Shown here: positions 1-9,492 of the stretch, piece by piece
How the letters are laid out: every line of letters begins with the position of its first letter
Numbering within the stretch: position 1 is the first letter of the stretch
DNA from: Nemophila menziesii
Lineage: Eukaryota; Streptophyta; Magnoliopsida; Boraginales; Hydrophyllaceae
Reading direction: 5' to 3'
Assembly (NCBI GenBank): GCA_029959085.1
Contig: JARWIR010000018.1
Location: 17,173,001-17,237,000 of the forward strand
Length of the DNA: 64,000 nucleotides
Translations under genes and position numbers: made by a program
Notes under the pieces: model-generated
Seen by the model: the letters and a program-made list of their open reading frames with translations, nothing else
Told to the model about the DNA's origin: nothing
Database searches by the model: none

Positions 1-40
1 TAGCTCTATTGTACTTAATCGTTTCTAGAGTTAATACGAT

Positions 41-1858
41 ATGGACTCTAATCAACCGGAAGGTTCATGTTCTACTAGACCTCCGCTTTTTGTAGGAAAA
101 GATTACTTTGGATGGAAAAAGAAAATGGAGATTCACGTCAAAGGAATTGATTACTTTTTGTGGCTTGCTATCAAGAAAGGTCCTTACATTCCTTATTTTG
201 ATGGTAGTCAAACGGTTGAGAAAGATGAAGATAATTACAATGCTCAAGACATAGCCAAACTCACCAAAAACAACAAAGCTATGAACATACTCATAAATGG
301 GTTAAGTGTCACGGAATATGCTAGAGTTAGTGAATGCAATTCGGCTCATGAAATGTGGCAACTCTTGGAGCTATCATATCAAGGAACGGAAGATGTCAAG
401 GAAACTAAGATTGGTCTCTTTATCACCAAGTATGAGTTATTTCGAATGGAGCCCGATGAAGCCTTAAATGCTATGCATCAAAGATTTTCCAACATTGTCA
501 ACACCTTGAAGACTCTTGGTCAAGAGTACACCAACAAAGAACAATGCCGAAAAATCTTATTTGCTCTTCCAAAGAAATACAAATCTAAAATCAACTCTAT
601 AAGAGATACTAAAGATCTTTCAAAAATGACGGTTCATGAACTCATTTGTAACCTCATGACGGAAGAGCTTGTGCTTGAAGAAGAAAAGATAAGAGATGAT
701 GAGGAGAAGAAGATTAAGAAATCCATTGCCTTACATGCCTTGAGTAGCAAAATGAAAGAACGAAAAGAAAGGAAGGAAAGTGAAGAAGAAGAAAATTCAC
801 ATGAAGAAGAAACTAGTGAAGATGAAGGAATAGTTATGTTGGCAAGAGATATGAATAAATTTATGAGATACAAACGTTTTGCCAAGAAAGGAAGTTCTTC
901 CACACCCTATAAGAAGAATGTTAGAGCTATCAAACAAGATGAACCCACTTGCTATCATTGCAAGAAAGTTGGTCACATCAAAACTTATTGTCCTCTTCTT
1001 CAAAAGGAAAAACCAAAGAGAGCAATGCATGCTAGTATCACTTGGGATACTCAAAATTCGGATGAAGAAGAAAGTGATAATGAGAATGTTAATCTTGTTG
1101 CTTTTATGGGAGAACTTGAAAGTGATGAAGATACTACTTGGGATGATGATCATACTATCCAAGAACCAAGAAATGACGGTTCAACTCACTTTGCCCTTAT
1201 GGAAAACCATGATGAGGTAACTCCTAAATCTAAACTTTCTTTATCTAATGATGATGCTAGTGATCAAGATATTCATGAGGCATTTGATTCTCTTTACAAT
1301 GATTTTTTAAACTCTATTGAAACAAACAAAGTTTTAACAAAAGAATTAGAAATTGAAAGAAATAGAAGTAAAGAGATTTTAAAAGCTTTGGAAGATTGTC
1401 AAAATCTTAGTGATGAATGTATAGATGAAAATGAAAAACTTCATCTTATTGAGAAAAGTCTTTTGGAAGAAAAAGCATTGTTAGAGAAAAAGATTGAGGA
1501 TCAAAATGCTATTATTTTAAAATTTACAAATGGGCAAGAAAACTTGGATTTGATTTTAGGTTCTCAAAAATTGGCTTTTGAAAAAAGTGGTGTTGGATAT
1601 GATCCATCAACTAAACAAAAACTCTTGAAAAATGTTTTTGTTAAATCTAAAATTTCAAATCATATTTCATCTTCTTCAAAATCTTCTATCACTTGCACTT
1701 ATTGTGAAAAACTTGGTCATAATGCATCTCATTGTTACTATCGAAAATTATTGGATTTGGGATCTCTTGTGCCACTTTGGAAAAGGCCTATATGGGCTAT
1801 AAAAAGAAAATCCACTAACCCTCATGGACCCAAACCAAATTGGGTACCTAAAGCCTAA
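41..1858 (+). CDS. gag: Copia gag protein (605 aa)
   Basis: Nucleocapsid/capsid protein of the retroelement; it packages element RNA in virus-like particles in the cytoplasm. The N-terminal half matches the copia gag family (motifs around DYFGWKKKMEIH and AHEMWQLLELSYQG). A CX2CX4HX4C zinc knuckle lies near residues 304-317 and a second near residues 552-565. Between them is a long acidic, glutamate-rich region with coiled-coil-like spacing (residues about 225-290 and 440-520). The ORF ends TAA at 1856-1858; a second in-frame stop follows at 1889. Pol lies downstream in the -1 frame, so expression of pol would need frameshifting, splicing or another mechanism. The start is the first ATG after the leader. 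Confidence 0.9.
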   Translation: MDSNQPEGSCSTRPPLFVGKDYFGWKKKMEIHVKGIDYFLWLAIKKGPYIPYFDGSQTVEKDEDNYNAQDIAKLTKNNKAMNILINGLSVTEYARVSECNSAHEMWQLLELSYQGTEDVKETKIGLFITKYELFRMEPDEALNAMHQRFSNIVNTLKTLGQEYTNKEQCRKILFALPKKYKSKINSIRDTKDLSKMTVHELICNLMTEELVLEEEKIRDDEEKKIKKSIALHALSSKMKERKERKESEEEENSHEEETSEDEGIVMLARDMNKFMRYKRFAKKGSSSTPYKKNVRAIKQDEPTCYHCKKVGHIKTYCPLLQKEKPKRAMHASITWDTQNSDEEESDNENVNLVAFMGELESDEDTTWDDDHTIQEPRNDGSTHFALMENHDEVTPKSKLSLSNDDASDQDIHEAFDSLYNDFLNSIETNKVLTKELEIERNRSKEILKALEDCQNLSDECIDENEKLHLIEKSLLEEKALLEKKIEDQNAIILKFTNGQENLDLILGSQKLAFEKSGVGYDPSTKQKLLKNVFVKSKISNHISSSSKSSITCTYCEKLGHNASHCYYRKLLDLGSLVPLWKRPIWAIKRKSTNPHGPKPNWVPKA

Positions 1859-1878
1859 ATTATTTTTGTTTGTAGGGA

Positions 1879-4800
1879 TTGAGCATCAAGAAGCAAAATA
1901 TATGGCTCCTTGATAGTGGATGCTCAAGACACATGACCGAGAACCCTTCATTATTTACACATCTCTACAAAACAAAAGGTGATAGAGTTACTTTTGCTGA
2001 CAATTCTAAAAAATGTGTTTTGGGTAAAGGTAATATCGGTAATATGAATTCTTTACTTATTTCATATGTTTTGCTTGTTGAGGGTCTATCTTTTAACTTG
2101 CTTAGTATTAGTCAACTTTGTGATGTTGGATATTGTGTTAAATTTGAAGCATCTAGATGCATTGTTTTCAAAAATGATGAGTTAGATACCATCTTTATTG
2201 CTAAAAGATCGGATAATGTTTTTGTAGTTGATCTTGAGAGTCTTATTTGTCAACGTATAAAATGCTTGTCCGTGGTTAATGATAGTTGGCTTTGGCATAG
2301 ACGTTTAGGACATGCTAGCATGGATTTAATTTCAAAATTGTCTAGAAAAAATCTTGTTGTTGGTTTGCCTATTTATAAGTTTGATAAAGATAAACTTTGT
2401 GATGCATGTCAACTTGGTAAACAACATCGTTCATCTTTTAAACCCATAAATAAGGTCATCACCATTAGACCACTTCAATTATTGCATATGGATCTTTTTG
2501 GTCCCGTTGATGTCACTAGTCTAGGAGGGTCTAGATATGTTTTTGTTGTTGTTGATGATTACACTAGATATACATGGGTGATGTTCCTTGCTTTAAAAAA
2601 TCAAGCCTTCAATGAATTTGCAAAACTTTGTAGAAAGGTGCAAAATGAGAAAGGCTACTCTATTACATGCATTCGTAGTGATAATGGTAGTGAATATGTG
2701 AATTCTCCTTTTGTGCATTTTTGTGATGAATTTGGCATTGAGCATAATTTTTTGGCTCCTAGAACTCCCCAACAAAATGGGGTAGTGGAAAGGAAAAACC
2801 GGACTCTACAAGAAATGGCAAGGACAATGCTAAAAGAACATAGCTTGCCTACATACTTTTGGGGTAAAGCCGTTCATACGGCTTGTTATGTGTTAAATAG
2901 AGTTCTAATTAGACCCATTATTAAGAAAACCCCTTATGAACTTTGGAATGGTAGACCACCAACTATTGCATATTTTCGTGTTTTTGGATGCAAATGTTTT
3001 ATCTTAAACACTAGGGATCATTTGGGCAAATTTGATGCAAAATCGGATGAAGGTATTTTTCTTGGCTATTCCACTAAGGGAAAAGCTTATCGTATCTTCA
3101 ATAAACGCACTCGTACTATTGAGGAATCTATGCATGTTGACTTTGATGAGACTAACCCTTTTTGTATCAAGAAAGTAGTAGATGTTGATTCACATGAAGA
3201 TCCTCCACAAGATCAACCCTTAGAATCACCTACTCAAGAATTAAAATCTCATGATGAATCTTTTAAGGAAAATGGTCAACCCTCAAATGAAGCTAGTACG
3301 GATTTACCAAAGTGTTGGAAAAACATCAAAGATCACCCAAGTGAATTAATTCTAGGTGATCCATATGAAGGTGTAACCACTCGTTCTCGTATAATTGCTC
3401 TATGTGCTCATCAAGCATTCTTATCTCAAATTGAGCCCAAGAATATTAAAGAAGCCTTACTAGATGATCATTGGATAAATGCTATGCATGAGGAATTAAA
3501 TCAATTTGAGCGTAGTAAAGTTTGGAATTTAGTTGAGAAACCAATTGGTCCTACTATTATTGGCACAAAGTGGGTGTTTCGCAACAAGCTAGATGACACC
3601 GGTATAATCACTAGAAATAAAGCAAGGTTAGTTGCTCAAGGATATAACCAAGAAGAAGGTATTGATTTCGATGAAACTTTTGCTCCGGTAGCTAGACTTG
3701 AATCTATTCGTATGTTACTTGCTTTTGCTTGTTATATGAATTTTAAACTTTACCAAATGGATGTCAAAAGTGCTTTTTTAGATGGCTTTATAGATGAGGA
3801 AGTTTTTGTTAAACAACCACCGGGTTTTAAAGATCCAAAATTTCCAAATCATGTTTTTAAACTTTCAAAAGCTTTATATGGTTTAAAACAAGCACCTCGT
3901 GCTTGGTATGAACGTTTAAGCAAATTTTTGTTAGAAGATGGTTTTAAACGAGGAAATATTGACTCCACTTTATTTATAAAAAGGTCTTCAAAAGATATCC
4001 TTCTTGTTCAAATTTATGTGGATGATATAATATTTGGTGCTACTAATGAAAATCCTTGTGAGAATTTTTCTAAAAGCATGCATAAGGAATTTGAGATGAG
4101 CATGATGGGAGAATTGAATTACTTTCTTGGACTTCAAATCAAGCAAATGAAGGATGGCATCTTTGTAAATCAAGTCAAATACACAAAAGAATTGATCAAA
4201 AAATTTGGACTTGAAGATGCAAAGGAAATTGGAACTCCAATGAGCACATCCACCAAATTAGACAAAGATGAAGATGGTAAGGATGTTGATGAGAAAACAT
4301 ATCAAGGTATGATTGGTAGCTTACTTTATTTAACCGCTTCTAGACCCGATATTATGTTCTATGTGTGTCTTTGTGCTAGATTTCAATCCTCTCCTAAAGA
4401 ATCTCATCTTAGTGCCGTTAAGCGTATTTTTAGGTATTTAAAAGGAACCCTAAGTTTAGGACTTTGGTACCCAAAATTTACCTCCTTTGAACTAATAGGT
4501 TATTCGGATGCCGATTATGTCGGTTGTAGACTTGATAGGAAGAGTACTAGTGGAAGTTGCCAATTCTTAGGTCAATCCCTTGTATCTTGGTCTAGTAGAA
4601 AACAAAATAGTGTTGCTTTATCCACGGCCGAAACCGAATATGTTGCGGACGGAAATTGTGTGACTCAAATTCTTTGGATGAAACAAACCTTACTAGATTT
4701 TGGCCTAGAGTATGATTGTGTTCCCATTCGTTGTGATAACACTAGTGCTATCAATCTTACCAAAAATCCTATTCAACACTCTATAACGAAACACATAGAA

Positions 4801-4956
4801 ATCCGACATCATTTTATCCGTGATCACACTCAAAAAGGGGATATTGTGCTTGAATTTGTCACTTCGGAAAATCAACTAGCCGATATTTTTACCAAACCTC
4901 TACCCCAAGATCTTTTTGAGAAAATTCGTTGTGAGATTGGCATGCAAATTCTCTAA
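1879..4956 (+). CDS. pol: Copia pol polyprotein: protease, integrase, RT, RNase H
   Basis: Replication and integration enzymes of the copia element. The frame is open from 1876 after a TAG at 1873-1875; the stated start is TTG, so the true N-terminus is probably joined to gag. Seen in order: aspartic protease motif DSG (residue 12); integrase HHCC zinc finger (HRRLGH through CDACQ, about residues 140-176) and the catalytic D, D, E in HMDLFG, RSDNGSEY and VVERKN (about residues 203, 265 and 301); RT with YVDD at residue 713; RNase H with YSDADY at about residue 875, and the C-terminal KHIEIRHHF and LADIFTKPL motifs. The 1,025-residue frame has no stop or frameshift and all catalytic residues are present, so it looks enzymatically competent. 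The only oddity is its separation from gag. Confidence 0.94.
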   Translation: MSIKKQNIWLLDSGCSRHMTENPSLFTHLYKTKGDRVTFADNSKKCVLGKGNIGNMNSLLISYVLLVEGLSFNLLSISQLCDVGYCVKFEASRCIVFKNDELDTIFIAKRSDNVFVVDLESLICQRIKCLSVVNDSWLWHRRLGHASMDLISKLSRKNLVVGLPIYKFDKDKLCDACQLGKQHRSSFKPINKVITIRPLQLLHMDLFGPVDVTSLGGSRYVFVVVDDYTRYTWVMFLALKNQAFNEFAKLCRKVQNEKGYSITCIRSDNGSEYVNSPFVHFCDEFGIEHNFLAPRTPQQNGVVERKNRTLQEMARTMLKEHSLPTYFWGKAVHTACYVLNRVLIRPIIKKTPYELWNGRPPTIAYFRVFGCKCFILNTRDHLGKFDAKSDEGIFLGYSTKGKAYRIFNKRTRTIEESMHVDFDETNPFCIKKVVDVDSHEDPPQDQPLESPTQELKSHDESFKENGQPSNEASTDLPKCWKNIKDHPSELILGDPYEGVTTRSRIIALCAHQAFLSQIEPKNIKEALLDDHWINAMHEELNQFERSKVWNLVEKPIGPTIIGTKWVFRNKLDDTGIITRNKARLVAQGYNQEEGIDFDETFAPVARLESIRMLLAFACYMNFKLYQMDVKSAFLDGFIDEEVFVKQPPGFKDPKFPNHVFKLSKALYGLKQAPRAWYERLSKFLLEDGFKRGNIDSTLFIKRSSKDILLVQIYVDDIIFGATNENPCENFSKSMHKEFEMSMMGELNYFLGLQIKQMKDGIFVNQVKYTKELIKKFGLEDAKEIGTPMSTSTKLDKDEDGKDVDEKTYQGMIGSLLYLTASRPDIMFYVCLCARFQSSPKESHLSAVKRIFRYLKGTLSLGLWYPKFTSFELIGYSDADYVGCRLDRKSTSGSCQFLGQSLVSWSSRKQNSVALSTAETEYVADGNCVTQILWMKQTLLDFGLEYDCVPIRCDNTSAINLTKNPIQHSITKHIEIRHHFIRDHTQKGDIVLEFVTSENQLADIFTKPLPQDLFEKIRCEIGMQIL

Positions 4957-5317
4957 ACTTCTTATCTTGTCTTTCTTGTTATTGCTTTTGGTGTATTTAT
5001 TATAATATCTTGTTGCTAACATTTTTCTTTGTGTTATAGGGTCCTTGAAGCTTCTAATTGTTATCCATTTACTCCTTTAGTCCTTGTTTTTACTCAAAAG
5101 CATTTTGACCCCTTAATCTTTCAAAAATCTTATCATTAATTCTTTTTGTTGTTGACAAAGGGGGAGAAATTTTAGTTAAACTTTTTCAAATGCATTTTGT
5201 GAGGGGGAGTTTTTCTAAAAACTCTAGTGATTAGTTTGAGGGGGAGTTTTTGATTAAAACTTTATCTAAGGCATCTTCAAAAGTTTATGATTTGTCAAAC
5301 ATCAAAAAGGGGGAGAT
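4957..5317 (+). promoter_or_regulatory. 3' spacer with repeated purine tracts and polypurine tract
   Basis: This stretch holds no ORF of note. It contains purine tracts of the form G5AG near 5160, 5203 and 5239. The last, an A5G5AGA run at 5304-5316, lies directly against the LTR and is the likely polypurine tract that primes plus-strand DNA synthesis. Extra upstream tracts of the same form are seen in some large copia lineages and could act as accessory primers. Confidence 0.75.
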
Positions 5318-5472
5318 TGTTAGCCTTACCTTTTTTTTATTCCCGTTTTAATATTCGACAAATCATTCTTTAACTAAAATTCAGTTGGTATCACTTTTAA
5401 ATGTTTTTCAAAACCCCTCATTAGATTAGTTATCTTAAAATCCTTGAACTTGAGCTTCATTAGTACAGTGGC

Positions 5473-5703
5473 GCGGTACACCGGACAACACCTGCGGTAC
5501 ACCGCAGTACCACGGACCAAAGGCGCGGTGCACAGCTAGTCCGAACAGAAAGCAAGAAAATGTGCGGTACACCGGACTGAAGGCGCGGTACACCGGACTA
5601 AGGCTGCGGACCAAGAACACGGTGCATGGGGTAGCCCGTCAGTATGCTATGAAATCGATACGATGAGAAGTGCGGTACACCGCACCATATCCGCGGTACA
5701 CCG
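5473..5703 (+). promoter_or_regulatory. Paired GCGGTACACCG motifs in the LTR U3
   Basis: The 11-mer GCGGTACACCG occurs exactly six times, starting at 5473, 5494, 5564, 5585, 5672 and 5693. These form three pairs, each pair separated by exactly 21 bases. A variant, GCGGTGCAC, starts at 5525. The array lies 107-337 bases upstream of the TATA box, where LTR enhancers normally sit. The pairing on two helical turns suggests binding sites for a dimeric factor, which is inference. Confidence 0.6.
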
Positions 5704-5747
5704 CGAGAAAGGGTTTTCTGCACTTTAAAACAAGACAAAGCTTATAT

Positions 5748-5817
5748 CCGTTATAGTTAAATCTATCCGTTAGATAGAAGCCTTTTGACCGTTGGAAGCT
5801 TATTTCAGCTATAAATT
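5748..5817 (+). promoter_or_regulatory. LTR core promoter: CCGTT boxes and TATA box
   Basis: A TATA-like TATAAATT lies at 5810-5817. Upstream are three CCGTT cores at 5748, 5767 and 5789. The last, TGACCGTTGGA at 5786-5796, matches the reverse complement of the plant mitosis-specific activator consensus bound by three-repeat MYB proteins. G2/M-linked transcription is therefore possible, but the match is short. Confidence 0.5.
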
Positions 5818-6516
5818 AAAGCTCTTTGAAGACACAACTCATCCCTTCCATCTACCAATCTTAAGAGCAATTAATATTATCATTCAAGAAGGTTTCAAAG
5901 GAGCATTCAAGTCATATTCATTCCTCAAGCTACATAGTTTATATCCAATCATTTAGGAGTCTAGTTACAAGCTATTATACCACCCTTAAACACTTTTCTT
6001 TTCCTCTTAATTCTTTGTAATAGATTAAGAGAGTAGTGTGAGTATAGGTTCTATACTTGGTTCCTTGTGTTGGTGATAACACAAGTGTTTTTCCTTCAAG
6101 GTTTTGAAGTGGTTGTAAAGGGTTTGTAATCTCACCCGGGTTAAAGAGTTACGAAGATTAGTTGAGAATCTTGCAAATCCTAAGGAGGCTTCCTTAGGTA
6201 GTGGATGTAGGGAAACCGAACCACTATACATCGTTGTGTATCTCTCTATCCCTACACTCTTTACTTTTCCGCACTCTATATGCTTGATAAAATGCTTATA
6301 TGAATAGTTTGATAATATTGTCTTTTAGGATTATCTAGTTCTTGACTATTTAGTTTGCTAAAACAATAGGATTCAAATTAGCTTTTAATTTTATTTACTT
6401 GAAATAAAATTAGCCGATTAATTTTCATTGTCCTATTCAACCCCCCTTCTAGGACGCATATAGAATATTAGTTATTAGAAATTCTAATAACACTAATGGT
6501 AATGATGTTCAGACTC

Positions 6517-6517
<1 letters not shown>

Positions 6518-6557
<40 letters not shown>
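6518..6557. repeat. C30 then A10 homopolymer tract
   Basis: A run of 30 C (6518-6547) is followed directly by 10 A (6548-6557), at the boundary between the sequence flanking the copia LTR and the LINE-derived RNase H region. It is either slippage expansion or an assembly artefact. Confidence 0.9.
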
Positions 6558-6558
<1 letters not shown>

Positions 6559-7091
6559 GGGTACAAAATCAACTGTGATGCTTCTTATAAAAATTCTAAC
6601 TCCTCTATTGCGTGTATTGCTATGGGACTTTTTTGGTAATATTATTAAATGTGGTGCTTAGAGAATAGGTGCAGAAAATTCCATGGAAGTCGAAGCTTTG
6701 GGGATCTTGAAGGCTACCTTGTGGGCTAGAGACTTTAAAGACACAAGGTGCATTATTGAGAACGATTGCAAGGATGTCATGGACCCTCTAGCATCTAATC
6801 AACTTGTATCTAGTTTAAGAATAGCTAATATCATTCGTAGTATTTATTTTATTAGTGAAAATTGTAATCCTTTATTCTCTTTCATTTCTAGAAAGAAAAA
6901 CCTAGTTGCGGATTGGTTAGCTAAAAACTCGGCTATTGGCAATAGTTTTAGCTTAGGTAGGGCCTTGCCCCCTCCAACTCGCGAAACTTATCTTGAACGA
7001 GTCCTCTCCCACGGGAGTTGGATATTCTTTTATCTTGTAATAGTTTTTAACTAGGTTATGAATGAAAAAAGCGTTTAGGAAAAAAAAAAAA
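6548..7091 (+). pseudogene. 3' LINE fragment: RNase H domain remnant and poly(A)
   Basis: Translated pieces match the RNase H end of the LINEs elsewhere in this window. They include INCDAS near 6570, then an open part at 6683-7054 with VEALGILKATLWARDF, IIENDC and LVADWL. A frame change around 6600-6680 breaks the domain, and another near the end breaks the shared C-terminus TGVG. The 3' tail AAGCGTTTAGG plus oligo-A (7080-7091) matches the tail of LINE A (AAGCGTTTAG plus A15), so it is the same subfamily. The copia element lies on its left side and probably split it. Its poly(A) ends 89 bases before PPR gene 1. Confidence 0.85.
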
Positions 7092-7179
7092 CACCTAATG
7101 TTTTTACCCGTATAAGAAATTCTGGTACACTTCAAACCATAACACTGACCAATGTAATTAAGCAGTTAAACCCATAACA

Positions 7180-9492
7180 ATGACACTTTACATGCCATTA
7201 TTCCGAGCTTGCTCAACCACAAGAACACTAACTCAACTCCATGCACACCTCATTGTAACTACTAGACTACACAAAGACCCTCAAGCCTCAACTAAGCTAA
7301 TTGAATCTTACGCCCAAATGGGTCATTTCAAATCATCAAATCTCATCTTTCAAACATTCCCTACACCAGATTCTTTCATGTGGGGTGTGCTTATCAAATG
7401 CCATGTTTGGAATGGCTTATTTCAACAAGCCATTTTTCTATACAATGACATGCTTTACAAAGTTAATCTAATAAGTAGTTATATATTCCCATCTGTTTTA
7501 AGAGCTTGTAGTGCAATTGAGGATACAAGTAACGGTCAAAAGATTCATGCGAGGATTATCAAACATGGGTTTGAGTCAGATTCTATAATCGAAACTGCAT
7601 TGCTGAGTATGTATGGTGAAATTGGAAGCTTACCTTATGCTCAGAAGATATTCGACGAAATGCTCGTTAGAGATGTTGTTTCTTGGAGCTCGATTGTGTG
7701 TAATTATGTAAAGAATGGGGAATCTGGTAAAGGATTGGAGATTTTCAGTCAAATGGTTAAGGAAGGTATTGAGATTGATAGAGTGAGTTTACTTAGTGTG
7801 ATTGAAGCGTGTGGTGAGTTAGGGTTTTGGATCTTAGGTAAGTTAGTTCATGGTTATGTCATACGAAGGAATATGCTAAGTGATGGAGGATTGGACAGCT
7901 GTCTTATTGCAATGTACGCTAAATGTGGAGATTTAGTTAGTGCGGAGAGGGTTTTTAGTAATACTTTCAGTACAAATACTTCTTCTTGGACATCCATGAT
8001 TTCAAGCTATAATCAAGCTGGAAATTACGAAAAAGCCTTACGAATTTTCATTAAGATGATAAACTCTAATATTGAACCAAATGAAGTAACTTTAATGAGT
8101 GTTATATGTTCATGTGCTAGGTTATGTAAGCTCAAAGAAGGTAAATCTATTCATGGTTTTCTAATAAAAAACGCAATTGGGTTTAATAGCTATCTTTTAC
8201 GATCCGCTATAATTGATCTTTACACAAACTGTGGAAAAGTAAAAGATTGTTATAAAATATTTAATCCAAAAATAGACAAACATGTTATTTCATGGAATAT
8301 GATAATATCAGGTTATACACGAGAAGGAATGTGTAACGAAGCTTTGATACTTTTTTCACAAATGTTAACACAAGGAATATTCCCTGATTCATTTTCTTTA
8401 GCTACAGTTATATCAGCTTGTGGAGATATTTCGAATTCAAAATTCGGATCTCAAATACATGTTTATGTTATTAAAACCGGGTATTTAACAGATTTTGTTT
8501 TGAACTCACTTATAGATATGTATTCGAAATGTGGATTAATTGATTTAGCATACATGATATTCGAAGAACATGAAGAAAAAAGCGTTGTAACATGGAATTC
8601 AATGATGTGTGGATTTTCACATAATGGTTATTGGAGAGAATCCATAAGTTTATTCGATGAAATGTATGAAAATTTTATTTATATGAATGAAGTAACATTC
8701 TTAAGTTCAATTCAAGCTTGTTTAAATCTAGGATATCACGATAAAGGAAAATGGATACATCATAAACTAGTTATGTACGGGAGAATGAATGACATGTATA
8801 TCAACACAAGTTTAACTGACATGTACGCTAAATGTGGTAATCTTAAGATGGCACGCCAAGTGTTTGATAATATGAGTGAGAAAAGTATGGTTTCATGGAG
8901 TGCTATGATAAGTGGTTATGGTATGCATGGTCATGTAGATGCTTCAATAACTCTGTTTAATGAAATGATTAAATCGGGTATAAAACCAAATGAGATTACA
9001 TTCATGAGTATTTTATCAGCGTGTAGTCATGCTGGGTATATAGAAAAAGGGAAATTTTATTTTAATTTGATGAGAGAATTTAAAATTGATCCGAAATTTG
9101 AACATTTTGTTTGTTTAGTTGATCTTTTGAGTCGTGGAGGTGATGTTACGGGAGCGTATGATGTCATCAAAAAGATGCCGTTTAAGGCAGATAGTAGTGT
9201 TTGGGGTGCGTTAATAAATGGGTGTAGAATACACCAAAGGATGGATATTATTGAAAGTATTAGAGAAAATATTGATAATTTGTGTACGGATGATACGGGT
9301 TTTTATACTGTGTTGTCTAATATATATGGTGAAGGAGAAGAATGGGAGAAATTTAGGAGTGTGAGGTCAACGATGAAAAGTAAGGGTTTAAAGAAGGTTC
9401 ATGGTTATAGTAAGATTGAAGTTGATAAGGAGAATTATAGTCTTGGAGCAAATGATACCTATGATTCACGAACACAGGAAATTTGTAGTTAG
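7180..9492 (+). CDS. PLS-class pentatricopeptide repeat protein, E subgroup (770 aa)
   Basis: Nuclear-encoded organellar RNA-binding protein; PLS-class PPR proteins specify C-to-U editing sites or act in transcript processing in mitochondria or plastids. A tandem array of roughly 35-residue helical repeats covers about residues 40-690, with recurring LIDMYSKCG, VVTWNSMM and GIKPNEITFMS signatures of P, L and S motifs. An E-type tail (VWGALINGCRIHQ, then HGYSKIEVD) follows and no DYW deaminase domain is present, so editing would need a partner. From memory it closely resembles Arabidopsis At1g69350. That protein starts at the equivalent of the second methionine (7192, MPLFRAC), so either ATG could be used. 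It has no intron, as is usual for this family. A LINE fragment lies 89 bases upstream, so the promoter or 5' UTR is transposon-derived. Confidence 0.93.
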   Translation: MTLYMPLFRACSTTRTLTQLHAHLIVTTRLHKDPQASTKLIESYAQMGHFKSSNLIFQTFPTPDSFMWGVLIKCHVWNGLFQQAIFLYNDMLYKVNLISSYIFPSVLRACSAIEDTSNGQKIHARIIKHGFESDSIIETALLSMYGEIGSLPYAQKIFDEMLVRDVVSWSSIVCNYVKNGESGKGLEIFSQMVKEGIEIDRVSLLSVIEACGELGFWILGKLVHGYVIRRNMLSDGGLDSCLIAMYAKCGDLVSAERVFSNTFSTNTSSWTSMISSYNQAGNYEKALRIFIKMINSNIEPNEVTLMSVICSCARLCKLKEGKSIHGFLIKNAIGFNSYLLRSAIIDLYTNCGKVKDCYKIFNPKIDKHVISWNMIISGYTREGMCNEALILFSQMLTQGIFPDSFSLATVISACGDISNSKFGSQIHVYVIKTGYLTDFVLNSLIDMYSKCGLIDLAYMIFEEHEEKSVVTWNSMMCGFSHNGYWRESISLFDEMYENFIYMNEVTFLSSIQACLNLGYHDKGKWIHHKLVMYGRMNDMYINTSLTDMYAKCGNLKMARQVFDNMSEKSMVSWSAMISGYGMHGHVDASITLFNEMIKSGIKPNEITFMSILSACSHAGYIEKGKFYFNLMREFKIDPKFEHFVCLVDLLSRGGDVTGAYDVIKKMPFKADSSVWGALINGCRIHQRMDIIESIRENIDNLCTDDTGFYTVLSNIYGEGEEWEKFRSVRSTMKSKGLKKVHGYSKIEVDKENYSLGANDTYDSRTQEICS

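Larger units (their letters stand above)
1..6492 (+). mobile_element. Ty1/copia LTR retrotransposon, 5' LTR outside window
   Basis: The order gag, protease, integrase, reverse transcriptase, RNase H identifies Ty1/copia. The window opens in the 5' untranslated leader 40 bases before the gag ATG, so the 5' LTR and primer-binding site are not visible. Downstream of pol are a 360-base spacer with several G5AG purine tracts, a polypurine tract and a complete 3' LTR. The gag carries two zinc knuckles, and the long LTR and repeated purine tracts recall the SIRE/Maximus-type lineage; that assignment is from memory. Gag and pol are each open without internal stops, so the copy may be young, but its age cannot be judged without the missing LTR. 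It abuts LINE sequence on the right, so it probably inserted into an older LINE. Confidence 0.93.
5318..6492 (+). repeat. 3' LTR of the copia element (about 1,175 bp)
   Basis: It begins TGTTA immediately after the polypurine tract and ends TAACA, a perfect 5-bp terminal inverted repeat of TG...CA type. The U3 part contains six copies of an 11-mer arranged in pairs (see regulatory entry). A TATA box lies at 5810-5817, so the R region probably starts near 5840. CTAAT at 6493-6497 could be one copy of the 5-bp target duplication; the partner lies outside the window. Confidence 0.82.

Noticed and set aside
5435..5620. Minus-strand ORF across the copia U3 repeats
   Set aside because: The apparent peptide repetition is just the translated 11-mer repeats; the region is LTR.
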